Assembly: GCF_004765785.1 (NCBI RefSeq)
Contig: NZ_SBIT01000017.1
Location: 1 to 64,000, forward strand
DNA length: 64,000 bases
Direction of reading: 5' to 3'
DNA from: Halorussus ruber
GTDB lineage: Archaea; Halobacteriota; Halobacteria; Halobacteriales; Haladaptataceae
The notes under the pieces are model-generated. The model did not search any database. It was not told the DNA's origin and saw nothing but the letters and a program-made list of their open reading frames with translations. Of the stretch, positions 50,083 through 58,943 are shown in pieces; the stretch's first letter is position 1; every line of letters begins with the position of its first letter. The translations under genes were made by a program, and so were the position numbers.

Positions 50083-51393
50083 ATGAGCGACGAGGAAGCC
50101 GAGGGCGAGGAGACCGACGCCGAGGAACCGGCCGAAGAGGTCGAGGAGGCCGAGACCGAGGAACTCGAGACGGTCCTCTCGGAGGAAGACATCGAGGCGG
50201 AACTCGACGAGGCCGAGGCAGAACTCGAAGCGGCCGAGACCGAGGCCGACCTCGACGAGGTCGAGGCCAAGCTAGACGACATCGAGGGCCACATCGAGAA
50301 CGCCGACCTCCCCGAGCCAGACGAGGACGACGAGGACGCGGAGAACCCCCGAGAGGCACTCGAAGACCGCCTCGCGGACCTCCGGAGCGAACTCGAAGCC
50401 CAGCGCGGTCCCTACGCCGAGGACGTCGTCGAGGACGTCTCCGAGACCGGCACCACCGTCGAGGAGACCGAGTGGACCGACGACGGCCGCGAGGAACTGG
50501 CCGAGGTCGTCGAGGCCTTCGTCGCCGACGTCGAGGAGATTCTCGACGTGGACATCACGGCCCCCATCTCGACCGACGTGGACGACCTCGCGGGCGCTAT
50601 CGAGGACGCCGCGGTCGAAATCGGCGAGGCCGGTCTCGACCCCGACGAGGACGCCGGGACCATCGCCGAACTGGAGGAGGCCGCCGCCGACCTCGAAGCG
50701 GGCGTCGAGGACGCCGAGGAGTGGGACGACCTCGAAACCCGCGAGAAGTTGCAGGCGCAGGGCTTCTACGAACACATCGACAACACCAAAGACTACCCGC
50801 CGGAGTGGCACGCCGTCAAGACGTGGGAACAGCGCGGTCGGGTCGACATGGTCATCCTCGCGCTGGAGAACTTCCAGTCGAACTTCATGGAGGAACACTG
50901 CATGGAGTCGCTCGAACGCATGGGCCACCCCGACGCGCTCGAGAAGATGCAGGAGAAGGCCCAGCGCCGCGACGAGGCCGCCATCCGCACCATCGGCAAC
51001 ATCGGCGAGGAGGAGGGTCTGGACGCGGTGCTGGACTACGTGGATTCGGACCCCGGATTGGCCAAGCCCGCGCTGAAGGCGGTCGGCAAAATCGGAAGCG
51101 AGGAGGCCACCCAAGACGTCGCGGACCAGCTCGAAGCCGACGCCTCGTCGGTTCGGAGTCTGGCCGCCCGGTCGCTCGGCCTCATCGGCGACACGCGCGC
51201 CATCGAACCGCTCGCCGACACGCTCGAAAACGACGAGACCGACGAGGTCCGCGCCAGCGCGGCGTGGGCGCTCAACCAAATCGGCACCGAGCGCGCGCTC
51301 GAAGCGGTTCGAGCATACGACGACGACAGCGTCTACCTCGTGCAGGCCGAGGCCGAGAAGGCCGTCGAGAGTCAGGCCGAACCGACCGCGTAG
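50083..51393 (+). CDS. HEAT-repeat protein with acidic coiled-coil N terminus
   Basis: A 436-residue soluble protein. The first 95 residues are Glu-rich and probably coiled-coil; an intermediate domain covers about 95-230. From about 240 to 420 there are five or six HEAT/PBS-lyase-type repeats (for example MESLERMGHPDALEKM, AIRTIGNIGEEEGL, LAARSLGLIGDTRAI and ASAAWALNQIGTERAL). Such repeats bind partner proteins. The ATG at 50083 is chosen over the in-frame GTG at 50074. The target is unknown. Confidence 0.8.
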   Translation: MSDEEAEGEETDAEEPAEEVEEAETEELETVLSEEDIEAELDEAEAELEAAETEADLDEVEAKLDDIEGHIENADLPEPDEDDEDAENPREALEDRLADLRSELEAQRGPYAEDVVEDVSETGTTVEETEWTDDGREELAEVVEAFVADVEEILDVDITAPISTDVDDLAGAIEDAAVEIGEAGLDPDEDAGTIAELEEAAADLEAGVEDAEEWDDLETREKLQAQGFYEHIDNTKDYPPEWHAVKTWEQRGRVDMVILALENFQSNFMEEHCMESLERMGHPDALEKMQEKAQRRDEAAIRTIGNIGEEEGLDAVLDYVDSDPGLAKPALKAVGKIGSEEATQDVADQLEADASSVRSLAARSLGLIGDTRAIEPLADTLENDETDEVRASAAWALNQIGTERALEAVRAYDDDSVYLVQAEAEKAVESQAEPTA

Positions 51394-51489
51394 GTCCGTA
51401 ACGTCCCTTCGCGGCCCGGTAACGCCCCGTTACTGCGTTTTACACGACGGATAACAAAGACCCTCGTATCCTTTCTCCCGAGTAGTCGC

Positions 51490-51642
51490 ATGTCGTCCGC
51501 ATCGACGCTCGGTAGCTGTCCGAACTGCGGCGGAGCCATCACCCGCGAGTACGTCCTCATCGAGTACGAGTCGAAGGGTCGGCCCGCACAGTTCGCCGAG
51601 TGTCCCGACTGTCGGGACGTGGTCCACCCCTCAGGCGAGTAG
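51490..51642 (+). CDS. 50-residue zinc-finger protein (CPNC/CPDC)
   Basis: ATG at 51490 and TAG at 51640 give 50 residues with two CxxC pairs, CPNC near residue 10 and CPDC near residue 38, spaced for a zinc ribbon. Between them is a TREYVLIEYES strand. Many such micro-proteins exist in haloarchaea, some with roles in biofilm and motility. The last codons overlap the minus-strand gene's end. Confidence 0.75.
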   Translation: MSSASTLGSCPNCGGAITREYVLIEYESKGRPAQFAECPDCRDVVHPSGE

Positions 51643-51873
51643 CGCCGCCAGAAATTCGAGCGCGAACGCGACGATGAGCATGAACGCGCCGATGCGACCG
51701 ATCCACGTGTGTTCGGTCACTTCCATCGGCGAGATGTCCACGCTGTAGTCGTTGTACTCCTCGCTGTACTCGACGTAGCTCGGGAGTTGAAAGAACTCGA
51801 AGAAGACCAACGCCGCGCCGAGCGCGCCGAGTGCGTACCCCGCCAGTTCGAGTGCCAGCGCCAGTTCCACCAT
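51631..51873 (-). CDS. Two-span membrane protein, 80 residues
   Basis: From the ATG at 51873 (MVELALALELAG) the protein has helices near 3-28 and 58-79, separated by an acidic, Tyr-rich outer loop (YVEYSEEYNDYSVDIS). An alternative longer start runs upstream without any membrane or domain signature. It overlaps the zinc-finger gene by 12 bases at the 3' end. Function is unknown. Confidence 0.62.
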   Translation of the reverse strand: MVELALALELAGYALGALGAALVFFEFFQLPSYVEYSEEYNDYSVDISPMEVTEHTWIGRIGAFMLIVAFALEFLAALLA

Positions 51874-51952
51874 ATCCACACGGCCGAACGTAGTCAGCAA
51901 AAAGCCACCGGTCCCCGAAGATTTAAATCGGAAAGCGGGACCAACCCTGCCC

Positions 51953-53674
51953 GTGTCTAACTCGTCCGCCGCCATTGCCTCCGACGCCACCGCCGCCGTC
52001 CGCTCGTCACTCCTCGCCGCGGTCGTCCTCCTCGCGGTCGTCGCGCCGGTGGTCGCACCGCCAGCGGCCGCGGCCGCCGGGAACGCACCCAAAGATGCGA
52101 GTCCCGAAATCGTCGCCCTCTACCCGAACCCCGTGACCGACGGCGATTCGGGGGAGTTCGTCGTCGTGGAGTTCCCCGAGGAGGCCGACGCCTCGAACTG
52201 GTCGCTCGCCGACGGCGAGTCGGTCGCCTCGCTCCCGAACGCGACCGTCTCGGGCCGAGTCGCGCTCTCGCCCGACCCCGAAGTCGCCCGGAACCAGACC
52301 GACGCGCGGGTCCTCGGACTCGCGGACGACCTCGCGCTGGCGAACGGCGGCGAGCGCGTCGAGTTAGTCCGGGGAAACCGCACTATCTCGACCGCGACCT
52401 ACGAAGACGCCCCCGAGGGCGAACGCTGGCATCGCGCCGGGGGGACCGGCGATGGGGAAGCAATCGGGGCCGCGTGGCGGTGGACTCCGCTCGGCGCGAC
52501 CGACTTCGCGGTCCGTCACGCCGGTCCGACCGAGGTCCGAGCCTTCGTCCTCCCGGACTCGCCCGCGGTCCCCCTCGAAACGCTCCGGCGGGCCGACCGG
52601 CGCATCCTGCTCGCGGGCTACACCTTCGCCTCCCCGAGAGTCGCCGACGCGCTCGCGTCGGCGACCCGGCGCGGCGTCTCCGTCCGCGTGCTGGTGGACG
52701 GCGCGCCGGTCGGGGGCCTGACGCGCCGGTCGGCCAAGATTCTCGATTCGCTGGTCGCCCGCGGCGTCGAGGTCCGGGTGTTGGGCGGTCCGCGGGCGCG
52801 CTACGACTTCCACCACGCGAAGTACGCCGTCGCCGACGACCGGGCGCTCGTGATGACCGAGAACTGGAAACCGTCGGGCACCGGCGGCAACGCGAGTCGC
52901 GGGTGGGGCGCGGTCGTCCGGAGCGAGGAGACCGCAGACCAGCTCGCGGCGGTCTTCCGCGCCGACGCGGGGTGGCGCGGCGCGACGCCGTGGTCGGAGT
53001 TCAGCAGGGGGCAGAGCTTCACCGCCGCGGACGGCCAGCCAGCGAGCGAGTCGTTTCCGTCCGAGATTGCTCTGGAAAATACAAAGATTGCTAAAAGTAG
53101 TGTAATTATTGCTCCGGACAACGCGGAGATTGCGCTGCTCGACCTGCTCGATTCGGCCGACGAGTCGATTCGCGTCCAGCAGGTCGCGGTCGGCGACCGA
53201 AGGCACTCGCTCCTGCGCGCGACTCTGCGGGCCGCGCGCCGAGGAGTCGAAGTCGAGATTTTGCTCTCCAGCGCGTGGTACGTCGAGGAGGACAATCGCG
53301 CGCTGGTGGAGTGGCTGAACGGGATGGCCGAACGGGAGAACCTGCCCCTCGAAGCACGGATGGCCGACCCCCAAGGACGCTACGAGAAAATTCACGCCAA
53401 GGGCGTCGTCGTGGACGGCGAGGCCGCGGTCGTCGGCAGTCTCAACTGGAACAATCATTCCGCGCGGGAGAATCGGGAAGTCTCGGTACTCCTGCGCGGC
53501 GAGGAGGTCGGCGGGTTCTACGCCGGGGCGTTCGATGCAGACTGGAAAGCCAGCGCGGACGGCGCTGAGGGGGCCGGGCGCGTGCCGGTCGGACTGCTCG
53601 GCGCGGTCGCTGTCGGGGCAGTCGTCGCACTCGCCGTCGCAAAACGCGAGGTGATTTTCGAGAAACGTCGTTGA
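51953..53674 (+). CDS. Exported phospholipase D-family nuclease with LTD-like domain
   Basis: A 573-residue protein with an N-terminal hydrophobic signal (about residues 17-42), an LTD-like beta domain (about 50-175), and two PLD halves with HKD motifs: HHAKYAVADDRALVMTENW near residue 287 and IHAKGVVVDGEAAVVGSLNWNN near 479. Together they form one active site that cleaves phosphodiester bonds, probably of extracellular DNA. A C-terminal span (about 545-562) with basic tail would anchor it. GTG start at 51953. A local AT-rich run near 53070-53105 falls inside the reading frame. Confidence 0.82.
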   Translation: MSNSSAAIASDATAAVRSSLLAAVVLLAVVAPVVAPPAAAAAGNAPKDASPEIVALYPNPVTDGDSGEFVVVEFPEEADASNWSLADGESVASLPNATVSGRVALSPDPEVARNQTDARVLGLADDLALANGGERVELVRGNRTISTATYEDAPEGERWHRAGGTGDGEAIGAAWRWTPLGATDFAVRHAGPTEVRAFVLPDSPAVPLETLRRADRRILLAGYTFASPRVADALASATRRGVSVRVLVDGAPVGGLTRRSAKILDSLVARGVEVRVLGGPRARYDFHHAKYAVADDRALVMTENWKPSGTGGNASRGWGAVVRSEETADQLAAVFRADAGWRGATPWSEFSRGQSFTAADGQPASESFPSEIALENTKIAKSSVIIAPDNAEIALLDLLDSADESIRVQQVAVGDRRHSLLRATLRAARRGVEVEILLSSAWYVEEDNRALVEWLNGMAERENLPLEARMADPQGRYEKIHAKGVVVDGEAAVVGSLNWNNHSARENREVSVLLRGEEVGGFYAGAFDADWKASADGAEGAGRVPVGLLGAVAVGAVVALAVAKREVIFEKRR

Positions 53675-53675
53675 G

Positions 53676-55574
53676 TCAGTCGTCCTGCTCGTGACCGACC
53701 GTCGTACTCTGCAGCTCCTCGTCGATTTCGGCGTCGGCCATCTTCTCGACAAGCGCGTCGAGGACCTCCTCGCGCATGCCGGGGACGAACTTGATGGACC
53801 CGACCACGAGGTGGCCGCCGCCGGAGACGCCGCCGCCGACGATCTCCTCGTTGAGTTCCGAGACCATCTCGGGGATGTCGAGGCGGACGCCGTCGGAGCG
53901 CAGGACCGCGAAGTCCGGGCCGTAGCCGATGGTGATGACCGGTTCGCCGGTTTCCTGCACTTTGCGGTCGTGGATTTCGCCGGTCGTCTTGCCCGGCGCG
54001 GGGTAGGTGAACCGGTGGGCGTGGTTCTCCACGTCGATGCGGTAGAGGTTGGCCTCGCTGTCGAGCCGCTCGTGTTCGACGTGGGGCATCGCGGCGTCGA
54101 GTTGGTCCTCGACCTCCGACTCGGCGGTGTCCGCAAGGAACGAGACTAGTTCGCGGTGGCGCTGTTCGTCGTCGCTGCCGACGTTCAGCACGTCGTTGAT
54201 GAGGTTGCGCCCGGCGTCGTACTTCAGCCAGTGGGCCTCGTAGTCCAGCGCCTCGCCAATCGCCCGCAGGGTGGACTCCTCGTAGCCCTCGTCTTCTGCG
54301 AGTTCCACGTAGTCGGTCATGGCGTCTGCCTTCGACCGGTCGCAGAGACCGGCGACCGCGGGCACGTGGCGGAGTTCCTCGGTAATCGGCGGCCAAATCA
54401 TCCGGGCCAACTCGACGCACATCATCCCGGTCGTGATGCGGTAGTCCTCGTCGTAGAGGTAGGGGTTGACGTGAGCGTCCACGTAGGGTTCGACCGCGTC
54501 GGGGTCGGGGTGGTGGTGGTCCACGACCACGATGGGGATGTCGTAGTGAGCCAGATTCTGGTAGGCGGGCACGTCCTCGGCGGTACTCCCGTTGTCGAGC
54601 ATCAGCAGGAGCGGGAGCTTCTGGCCGTGGCGGGCCTGGTCCTCCAGCGCGAAGTTCAGGTCCCGAGTCACGTCCTCCATCTCGTAGAAGGGAGCCTTCG
54701 AGGGCAGGCGCTTGAACAGGTGACGCTTGGCCTCGGGGTCCTGGTGGGTGTCCTCGATGAACTGCTCTAAGGCGTACTGGACCGGAATCGAGGCGCACAT
54801 CCCGTCGCCGTCGGCGTGGTGGCGGACCCGGATGGGCCGACTTTCGAGGACGGTCCGGCGAAGCTGAGCCGCGACCTCCTTCAAGTCGGGGAACATCTGG
54901 GTCAGCGCGGGCCACTCCACGAGCGGTTCGGTGTCGTGGGGTTCGGCGCGCTCCTCGAAGGCCGCTTCGAGGCGCTCGCGCACGTCGTCGGCGTCGCCGT
55001 CGGTCAGCACGTCGAGGGTATCGACCTCGACCTGCAGGGCGTTGTCGCGCTCTTCGACGGTCCCGGTCACGCGAATCACGTCGTCGATTTCCACCTCGGG
55101 GTAGGCGCGAACACCGGCCTCCTCGAAGGCGGCGCAGGGGATGACGCCCGTCTCGTCGCTGACGTGGAAGATGGTCGGGCCGCCGGTCTGCTTGATTTGG
55201 ACGACCTCGCCTTCGAGGTGGACGGTCTCGCCGATTTCGTCGCCGAGTTCGCCCGCGTCGGCGATGTCGTAGTCGTGGCCGACCTCGACGGTCTCGTACT
55301 CCTCGAGTTCGACGGGGTCGAAGCTCAGGTCGCCGTTCTCCCGAATCTCGGTCAGTTCCACGACGAGGTCGTCGCCGACCTCGTAGCTTCCCTCGTAGTT
55401 CGACTCGTGGGCGAGTCCGGAGACCGAATCGGAGAGGTCCACGAACACGCCGTAGTCCACCACGCCGTTGACGGTCGCGTGGTAGTAGTTACCCTCTGCT
55501 ACGTCTTCGAGGGTGCAGTCCGGGTCGAGGTCGTAGACGACAGTCTCCTCGCCCGAGTCAGCAGTAGATGTCAT
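53676..55574 (-). CDS. DHH-family single-strand nuclease (RecJ/GAN-like) with S1 and OB domains
   Basis: A 632-residue protein. An S1 domain (about 1-85, NYYHATVNGVVDYGVFVDL) is followed by an OB-fold (about 110-190), then the DHH core: RVRHHADGDGM near 265 (motif I), LLMLDNGSTAED (motif II), VVVDHHHPD near 370 (motif III), and the GGGH-type loop GVSGGGHLVVGS near 600. All catalytic residues look intact. This resembles the archaeal RecJ-like nuclease linked to the replisome. It starts at the ATG at 55574; the longer upstream frame is low in conservation. It ends with a polar EQDD tail. Confidence 0.85.
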   Translation of the reverse strand: MTSTADSGEETVVYDLDPDCTLEDVAEGNYYHATVNGVVDYGVFVDLSDSVSGLAHESNYEGSYEVGDDLVVELTEIRENGDLSFDPVELEEYETVEVGHDYDIADAGELGDEIGETVHLEGEVVQIKQTGGPTIFHVSDETGVIPCAAFEEAGVRAYPEVEIDDVIRVTGTVEERDNALQVEVDTLDVLTDGDADDVRERLEAAFEERAEPHDTEPLVEWPALTQMFPDLKEVAAQLRRTVLESRPIRVRHHADGDGMCASIPVQYALEQFIEDTHQDPEAKRHLFKRLPSKAPFYEMEDVTRDLNFALEDQARHGQKLPLLLMLDNGSTAEDVPAYQNLAHYDIPIVVVDHHHPDPDAVEPYVDAHVNPYLYDEDYRITTGMMCVELARMIWPPITEELRHVPAVAGLCDRSKADAMTDYVELAEDEGYEESTLRAIGEALDYEAHWLKYDAGRNLINDVLNVGSDDEQRHRELVSFLADTAESEVEDQLDAAMPHVEHERLDSEANLYRIDVENHAHRFTYPAPGKTTGEIHDRKVQETGEPVITIGYGPDFAVLRSDGVRLDIPEMVSELNEEIVGGGVSGGGHLVVGSIKFVPGMREEVLDALVEKMADAEIDEELQSTTVGHEQDD

Positions 55575-55784
55575 TCTTGTCCGTGGTTTCGGTTCGGTCG
55601 AGTTTAAGAGTTTGCAACTGGATTCGCAAGCGCCGCCGGGAGGCCCCGTCTCAGTTATCGGGCTTCCAACCGCGCTCGGAAAAAACACGTATCAGCACAC
55701 TCCTCGCCGAGTGTGCCGCCGTCGAACTGCTATGTCAGACGAACTGTCCCTGCCGTCTACCGCTGGCGTTCGGTCGGCGAACGT

Positions 55785-56666
55785 CTACTGACGACCTTCG
55801 CAGTAGGTCGTCCACTTGCAGTCGTAGAATCCGCTCCGGTCTCTCGCCTGCCGAGTTACCGTCGTCGCGTTCAGCGACTGTCGGCCCTGCGTACCGTTCG
55901 CGTCCAGCGTCGCCGAGAACTCGCCTGCCGGACCCTTATCGACGCCGCCGGTCTCCGGACCGAACGTGGCGTCCTTGACGTAGACCTCTCCGGAGATGCC
56001 GAACTCCGCACCGCCGTACCCGACGGTTACGCCGACGCTCTTCTGGCGACCGTTGAGGTCGCTCGTAGAGGAGGGCGAAATGTCCGTGACCTCTTCGTCG
56101 GTACTGCGGATGTTCAGCTTGTTCCGCATGAACTTGAGGTGGGTCTCGTCGTGCCAGTAGTCGCTGTTGGTCTCGGTCTGCGACCAGTGCCAGTAGAAGT
56201 AGTGGTAGCGCCCTTGGGAGTCCTTCTCGTTCGACTTGTAGACCGAGAGGAAGTGGTCGGTCGTCAGCAGGAGTCGTTCCGGCGTTCCACCGCGGACCTT
56301 GTAGTCCTGATTCCAGCTTTTCAGGTAGTTGAGGTTCTGGGTGTTGCTCGGTCCGCTACCGGACGTCGTCATCACGTCGTCGCCGAACGCGCCGCTCTGG
56401 GTATCGACAGGCCCGGCGACGATACTCTTGGCGCTCTCCTCGCCGTACTTCTGGGCGAGACGCTGGATTTCGTCTTCGACTTCACGACGACTGAGCGCGT
56501 TCTCGTCCGACAGTCGGGTCGTCTTCGACTTCGCCCCGACCTTCTTCTCGCTCGCCTTCTCGGACGACGCGGCCTGTGCAGACCCGGCAACGCCGAGAAT
56601 GGTCGCGGAACCGGCTATCGACTTTATCACGTTTCTTCGACTCGATATGGTATCTTTTCTATCCAC
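55785..56666 (-). CDS. Tat-exported protein of unknown function
   Basis: A 293-residue protein with the signal SRRNVIKSIAGSATILGVAGSAQA. A helical region (about 58-80) is followed by a beta-rich region with HYFYWHWSQTET near residue 165 and KSVGVTVGYGGAEFGISGEVYV near 220; the last motif resembles the strand pattern of the exported protein at 41591. Two cysteines near the C terminus (YDCKWTTYCEG) may form a disulfide. It has an AT-rich promoter region upstream. No family is recognised. Confidence 0.68.
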   Translation of the reverse strand: MDRKDTISSRRNVIKSIAGSATILGVAGSAQAASSEKASEKKVGAKSKTTRLSDENALSRREVEDEIQRLAQKYGEESAKSIVAGPVDTQSGAFGDDVMTTSGSGPSNTQNLNYLKSWNQDYKVRGGTPERLLLTTDHFLSVYKSNEKDSQGRYHYFYWHWSQTETNSDYWHDETHLKFMRNKLNIRSTDEEVTDISPSSTSDLNGRQKSVGVTVGYGGAEFGISGEVYVKDATFGPETGGVDKGPAGEFSATLDANGTQGRQSLNATTVTRQARDRSGFYDCKWTTYCEGRQ

Positions 56667-56847
56667 AGATAATATAAAAATTCCAACTGCATTAAGTTCT
56701 TTGTAAGGTAGAAATAGTAAAATATTGTATGTTTTAATAGAGAAATATACTGGGGCTCCGTCGCCGCTTCGGCTATCGTCGGCGCAACCGCGACAAAACG
56801 AGGACCACAGGAGGCTGAGGTATCGACTGCACGCCCACTAGCGACTG
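56667..56847. other. AT-rich intergenic region
   Basis: Bases 56680-56755 are strongly AT-rich compared with the rest and hold several TATA-like strings, consistent with the promoter of the minus-strand gene at 56666. No gene is seen. Confidence 0.4.
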
Positions 56848-57288
56848 TTACGAAGTCGTCGCCCCGCTACTACCGGTCGTCTGCGAGGAGCATCTCGAAT
56901 AGAATCGTGCCGAATCGATGACCGACCCGTCTTCGTCCAAGACGGTGATGTCGAACGTCGTCGCGTCGTCCACTGCGAAGGTTATCTTTTGTCTCCCTTC
57001 CGTCACGCTCGAAACTGCGTGAACCGTCTCACCGTCCGAGCTAATTTCGATGCGTTCGACGTTCCCGCTTTTCACCTCGATGTGGAGTTCTACCTCCTCG
57101 AACTGGAGGATGTTGACGAACTCGAACGTCCCGTTCGCTGGGCGCTGTTCCACACCGCTCCGGCATCCATTACCTCGGCCGCCCGTCTCCATCGTGCCTT
57201 CGTTCGACCCGGAGCGCGTCAGAGCGACGTATCCGCCACCTGCCAGACAGCACGATACCCCCGCGAGGACCGACCTTCTTTTCACCAT
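56848..57288 (-). CDS. Small exported protein
   Basis: A 146-residue protein beginning MVKRRSVLAGVSCCLAGGG, a signal-like sequence with RR and a CC pair near residue 13 that could be a lipobox. The mature part has a beta-sandwich look (EVELHIEVKSGNVERIEIS and TTFDITVLDEDG). The longer frame upstream reads over the promoter. It diverges from the JAMM gene. GC is lower than in neighbours, and no family is recognised. Confidence 0.6.
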   Translation of the reverse strand: MVKRRSVLAGVSCCLAGGGYVALTRSGSNEGTMETGGRGNGCRSGVEQRPANGTFEFVNILQFEEVELHIEVKSGNVERIEISSDGETVHAVSSVTEGRQKITFAVDDATTFDITVLDEDGSVIDSARFYSRCSSQTTGSSGATTS

Positions 57289-57414
57289 ATCAACATTATT
57301 ACTTATCCGGGGTGCAAAAACATTGTGGCTCGCTGAAACGAGTGGGCCGGGCGTCGCGTATCGGACTCCACGCGCAACGCAACCTTTAGAACGCACCCGC
57401 CCGGAGGTTTGGCT

Positions 57415-57939
57415 ATGCGGCTCTTCCGGTCGAGCGAAATCCTCGGCATCGCCGACGAGGCCCTCCAGTTCGCCCTCGCGGCCTCCGAGGACGCTCACCC
57501 TCACGAGTACATGGGCTTTCTGCGCGGCGAGGACGCCAGGGTGCTGGGACTCGAACGCGACGGGACCGTCATCACCGACGTGCTGGTCATCCCCGGCACC
57601 GAGTCAAACAGCGTGAGCGCGACGGTCAAGACCAGCCAAGTCCCCAACGACTTCAACTCGGTCGGGTCGGTCCACTCCCACCCCAACGGCGTCCTGAAGC
57701 CCAGCGACGCCGACCTCGCCACCTTCGGCAAGGGGAAGGTCCACATCATCATCGGCTACCCCTACGACGACGAAGACTGGAAGGCCTTCGACCGGGAGGG
57801 CAAACCGCGGGAGTTGGACGTCCTCGACGTCTCGCTCCCCGAGGGCGAATCGTTCTTCGACTTCACGCAGGCCGACATCGACGCCGAACTGGGCTACGAC
57901 TTCGACGACGACGCAGACTACCACGAGGAGACAGAATGA
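57415..57939 (+). CDS. JAMM/MPN metalloprotease (possible desampylase)
   Basis: A 174-residue zinc protease. The JAMM signature [14 protein letters not shown] at about residues 87-100 gives the two histidines, Ser and Asp of the metal site, and the Glu in [11 protein letters not shown] near residue 30 is the general base. In haloarchaea JAMM proteins cleave SAMP modifiers from proteins. The ATG at 57415 is chosen because GGAGGT sits 8 bases upstream; a TTG at 57409 is in frame. It overlaps the FAD synthase gene by four bases. Confidence 0.85.
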   Translation: MRLFRSSEILGIADEALQFALAASEDAHPHEYMGFLRGEDARVLGLERDGTVITDVLVIPGTESNSVSATVKTSQVPNDFNSVGSVHSHPNGVLKPSDADLATFGKGKVHIIIGYPYDDEDWKAFDREGKPRELDVLDVSLPEGESFFDFTQADIDAELGYDFDDDADYHEETE

Positions 57940-58364
57940 CGCACGTCATCGCACAGGGAACCTTCGACATCCTCCACCCCGGACACGTCCACTACCTCCG
58001 CGACGCCAAGGCGTTCGGCGACCGGCTCACGGTCATCGTCGCCCGCCGGGAGAACGTCACGCACAAGGAACCGCCGATTCTGCCCAACCGCCAGCGCCGA
58101 GACATGGTGGCCGCGCTCGACCCGGTGGACGACGCCCGGGTCGGCCACCCGGACGACATCTTCGCGCCAATCGAGGAGATGGAACCGGACGTGATTGCCT
58201 TGGGCCACGACCAGCACCACGACGAGAGCGCAATCGAGGAGGAACTCGCCCGGCGCGGCGTCGAGTGCGAGGTCCGGCGCGCCGGACCCCGCGAACCCCA
58301 ATACGAGGAGGAACTCCTCTCGACGGGGCGGATTATCGACCGGATTCTGGAAGAGCGCGGGTAG
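57936..58364 (+). CDS. ribL: Archaeal FAD synthase (RibL)
   Basis: A 142-residue nucleotidyltransferase that adenylates FMN to FAD. The cytidylyltransferase signature [14 protein letters not shown] near residue 8 binds ATP, and [19 protein letters not shown] near residue 50 and the ALGHDQHHD motif near 90 complete the family pattern. The archaeal type is a stand-alone enzyme without a riboflavin kinase domain. Its ATGA overlap with the JAMM gene shows coupling. Confidence 0.9.
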   Translation: MTHVIAQGTFDILHPGHVHYLRDAKAFGDRLTVIVARRENVTHKEPPILPNRQRRDMVAALDPVDDARVGHPDDIFAPIEEMEPDVIALGHDQHHDESAIEEELARRGVECEVRRAGPREPQYEEELLSTGRIIDRILEERG

Positions 58365-58380
58365 AAGAGCGACAATCTCG

Positions 58381-58893
58381 TTAGGCCGTAGCAGACTGGG
58401 TTAGCGTTCCGAGTAGTTGAAGACTGAACCCCGAAGCAAGTAGAAACAGTCCGGACAAACGGATACGGGTTGCTTGTTTTCGGACGCGTGACCGTATTAT
58501 CCGATAAACCTCACCCACAGGATAGTAATCCATATCATCATAGTCAGCGTCCTGTGCATACCGAGCCTCGACATATTCCTCTCCCCATGTAAAATTAACT
58601 TGACCGGGATATCCGGTCTTAGAGTTGACAATTATTTCAGCATAATTTTCCCCTCCGTTTTGTGTCCCAATGTCTGAAACGGGTGGGATTCCATTGAGGA
58701 TAGTCTCTAAATCTGAGAACCCAACATCATCTTCTGTAACTCCTTCTGCTTCCATCTGTTCTCGCGCACGTTTGAGCGAACCAGCACCGAGTAGTTCTGA
58801 AAGCCAGGGAACGTCAGGTACGGCGATTAAGGTAGCACCGAAAATATCCAGTAAAAGGCCGAACGCCACGAAGCAGACACTTGACGCTACCAT
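58381..58893 (-). CDS. Two-span membrane protein of unknown function, low GC
   Basis: A 170-residue protein with an N-terminal span (about 6-25), an acidic middle part and a C-terminal span (about 145-165). No catalytic motif is visible. Its GC content is clearly lower than that of the neighbours, and its codons include many A/T third positions, which suggests recent transfer. It is transcribed opposite to the FAD synthase gene. Confidence 0.65.
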   Translation of the reverse strand: MVASSVCFVAFGLLLDIFGATLIAVPDVPWLSELLGAGSLKRAREQMEAEGVTEDDVGFSDLETILNGIPPVSDIGTQNGGENYAEIIVNSKTGYPGQVNFTWGEEYVEARYAQDADYDDMDYYPVGEVYRIIRSRVRKQATRIRLSGLFLLASGFSLQLLGTLTQSATA

Positions 58894-58943
58894 GTTGAAC
58901 TGAAGAACGCTAAAACCACAAAAACCTGAAGAAACCAGTTAGG

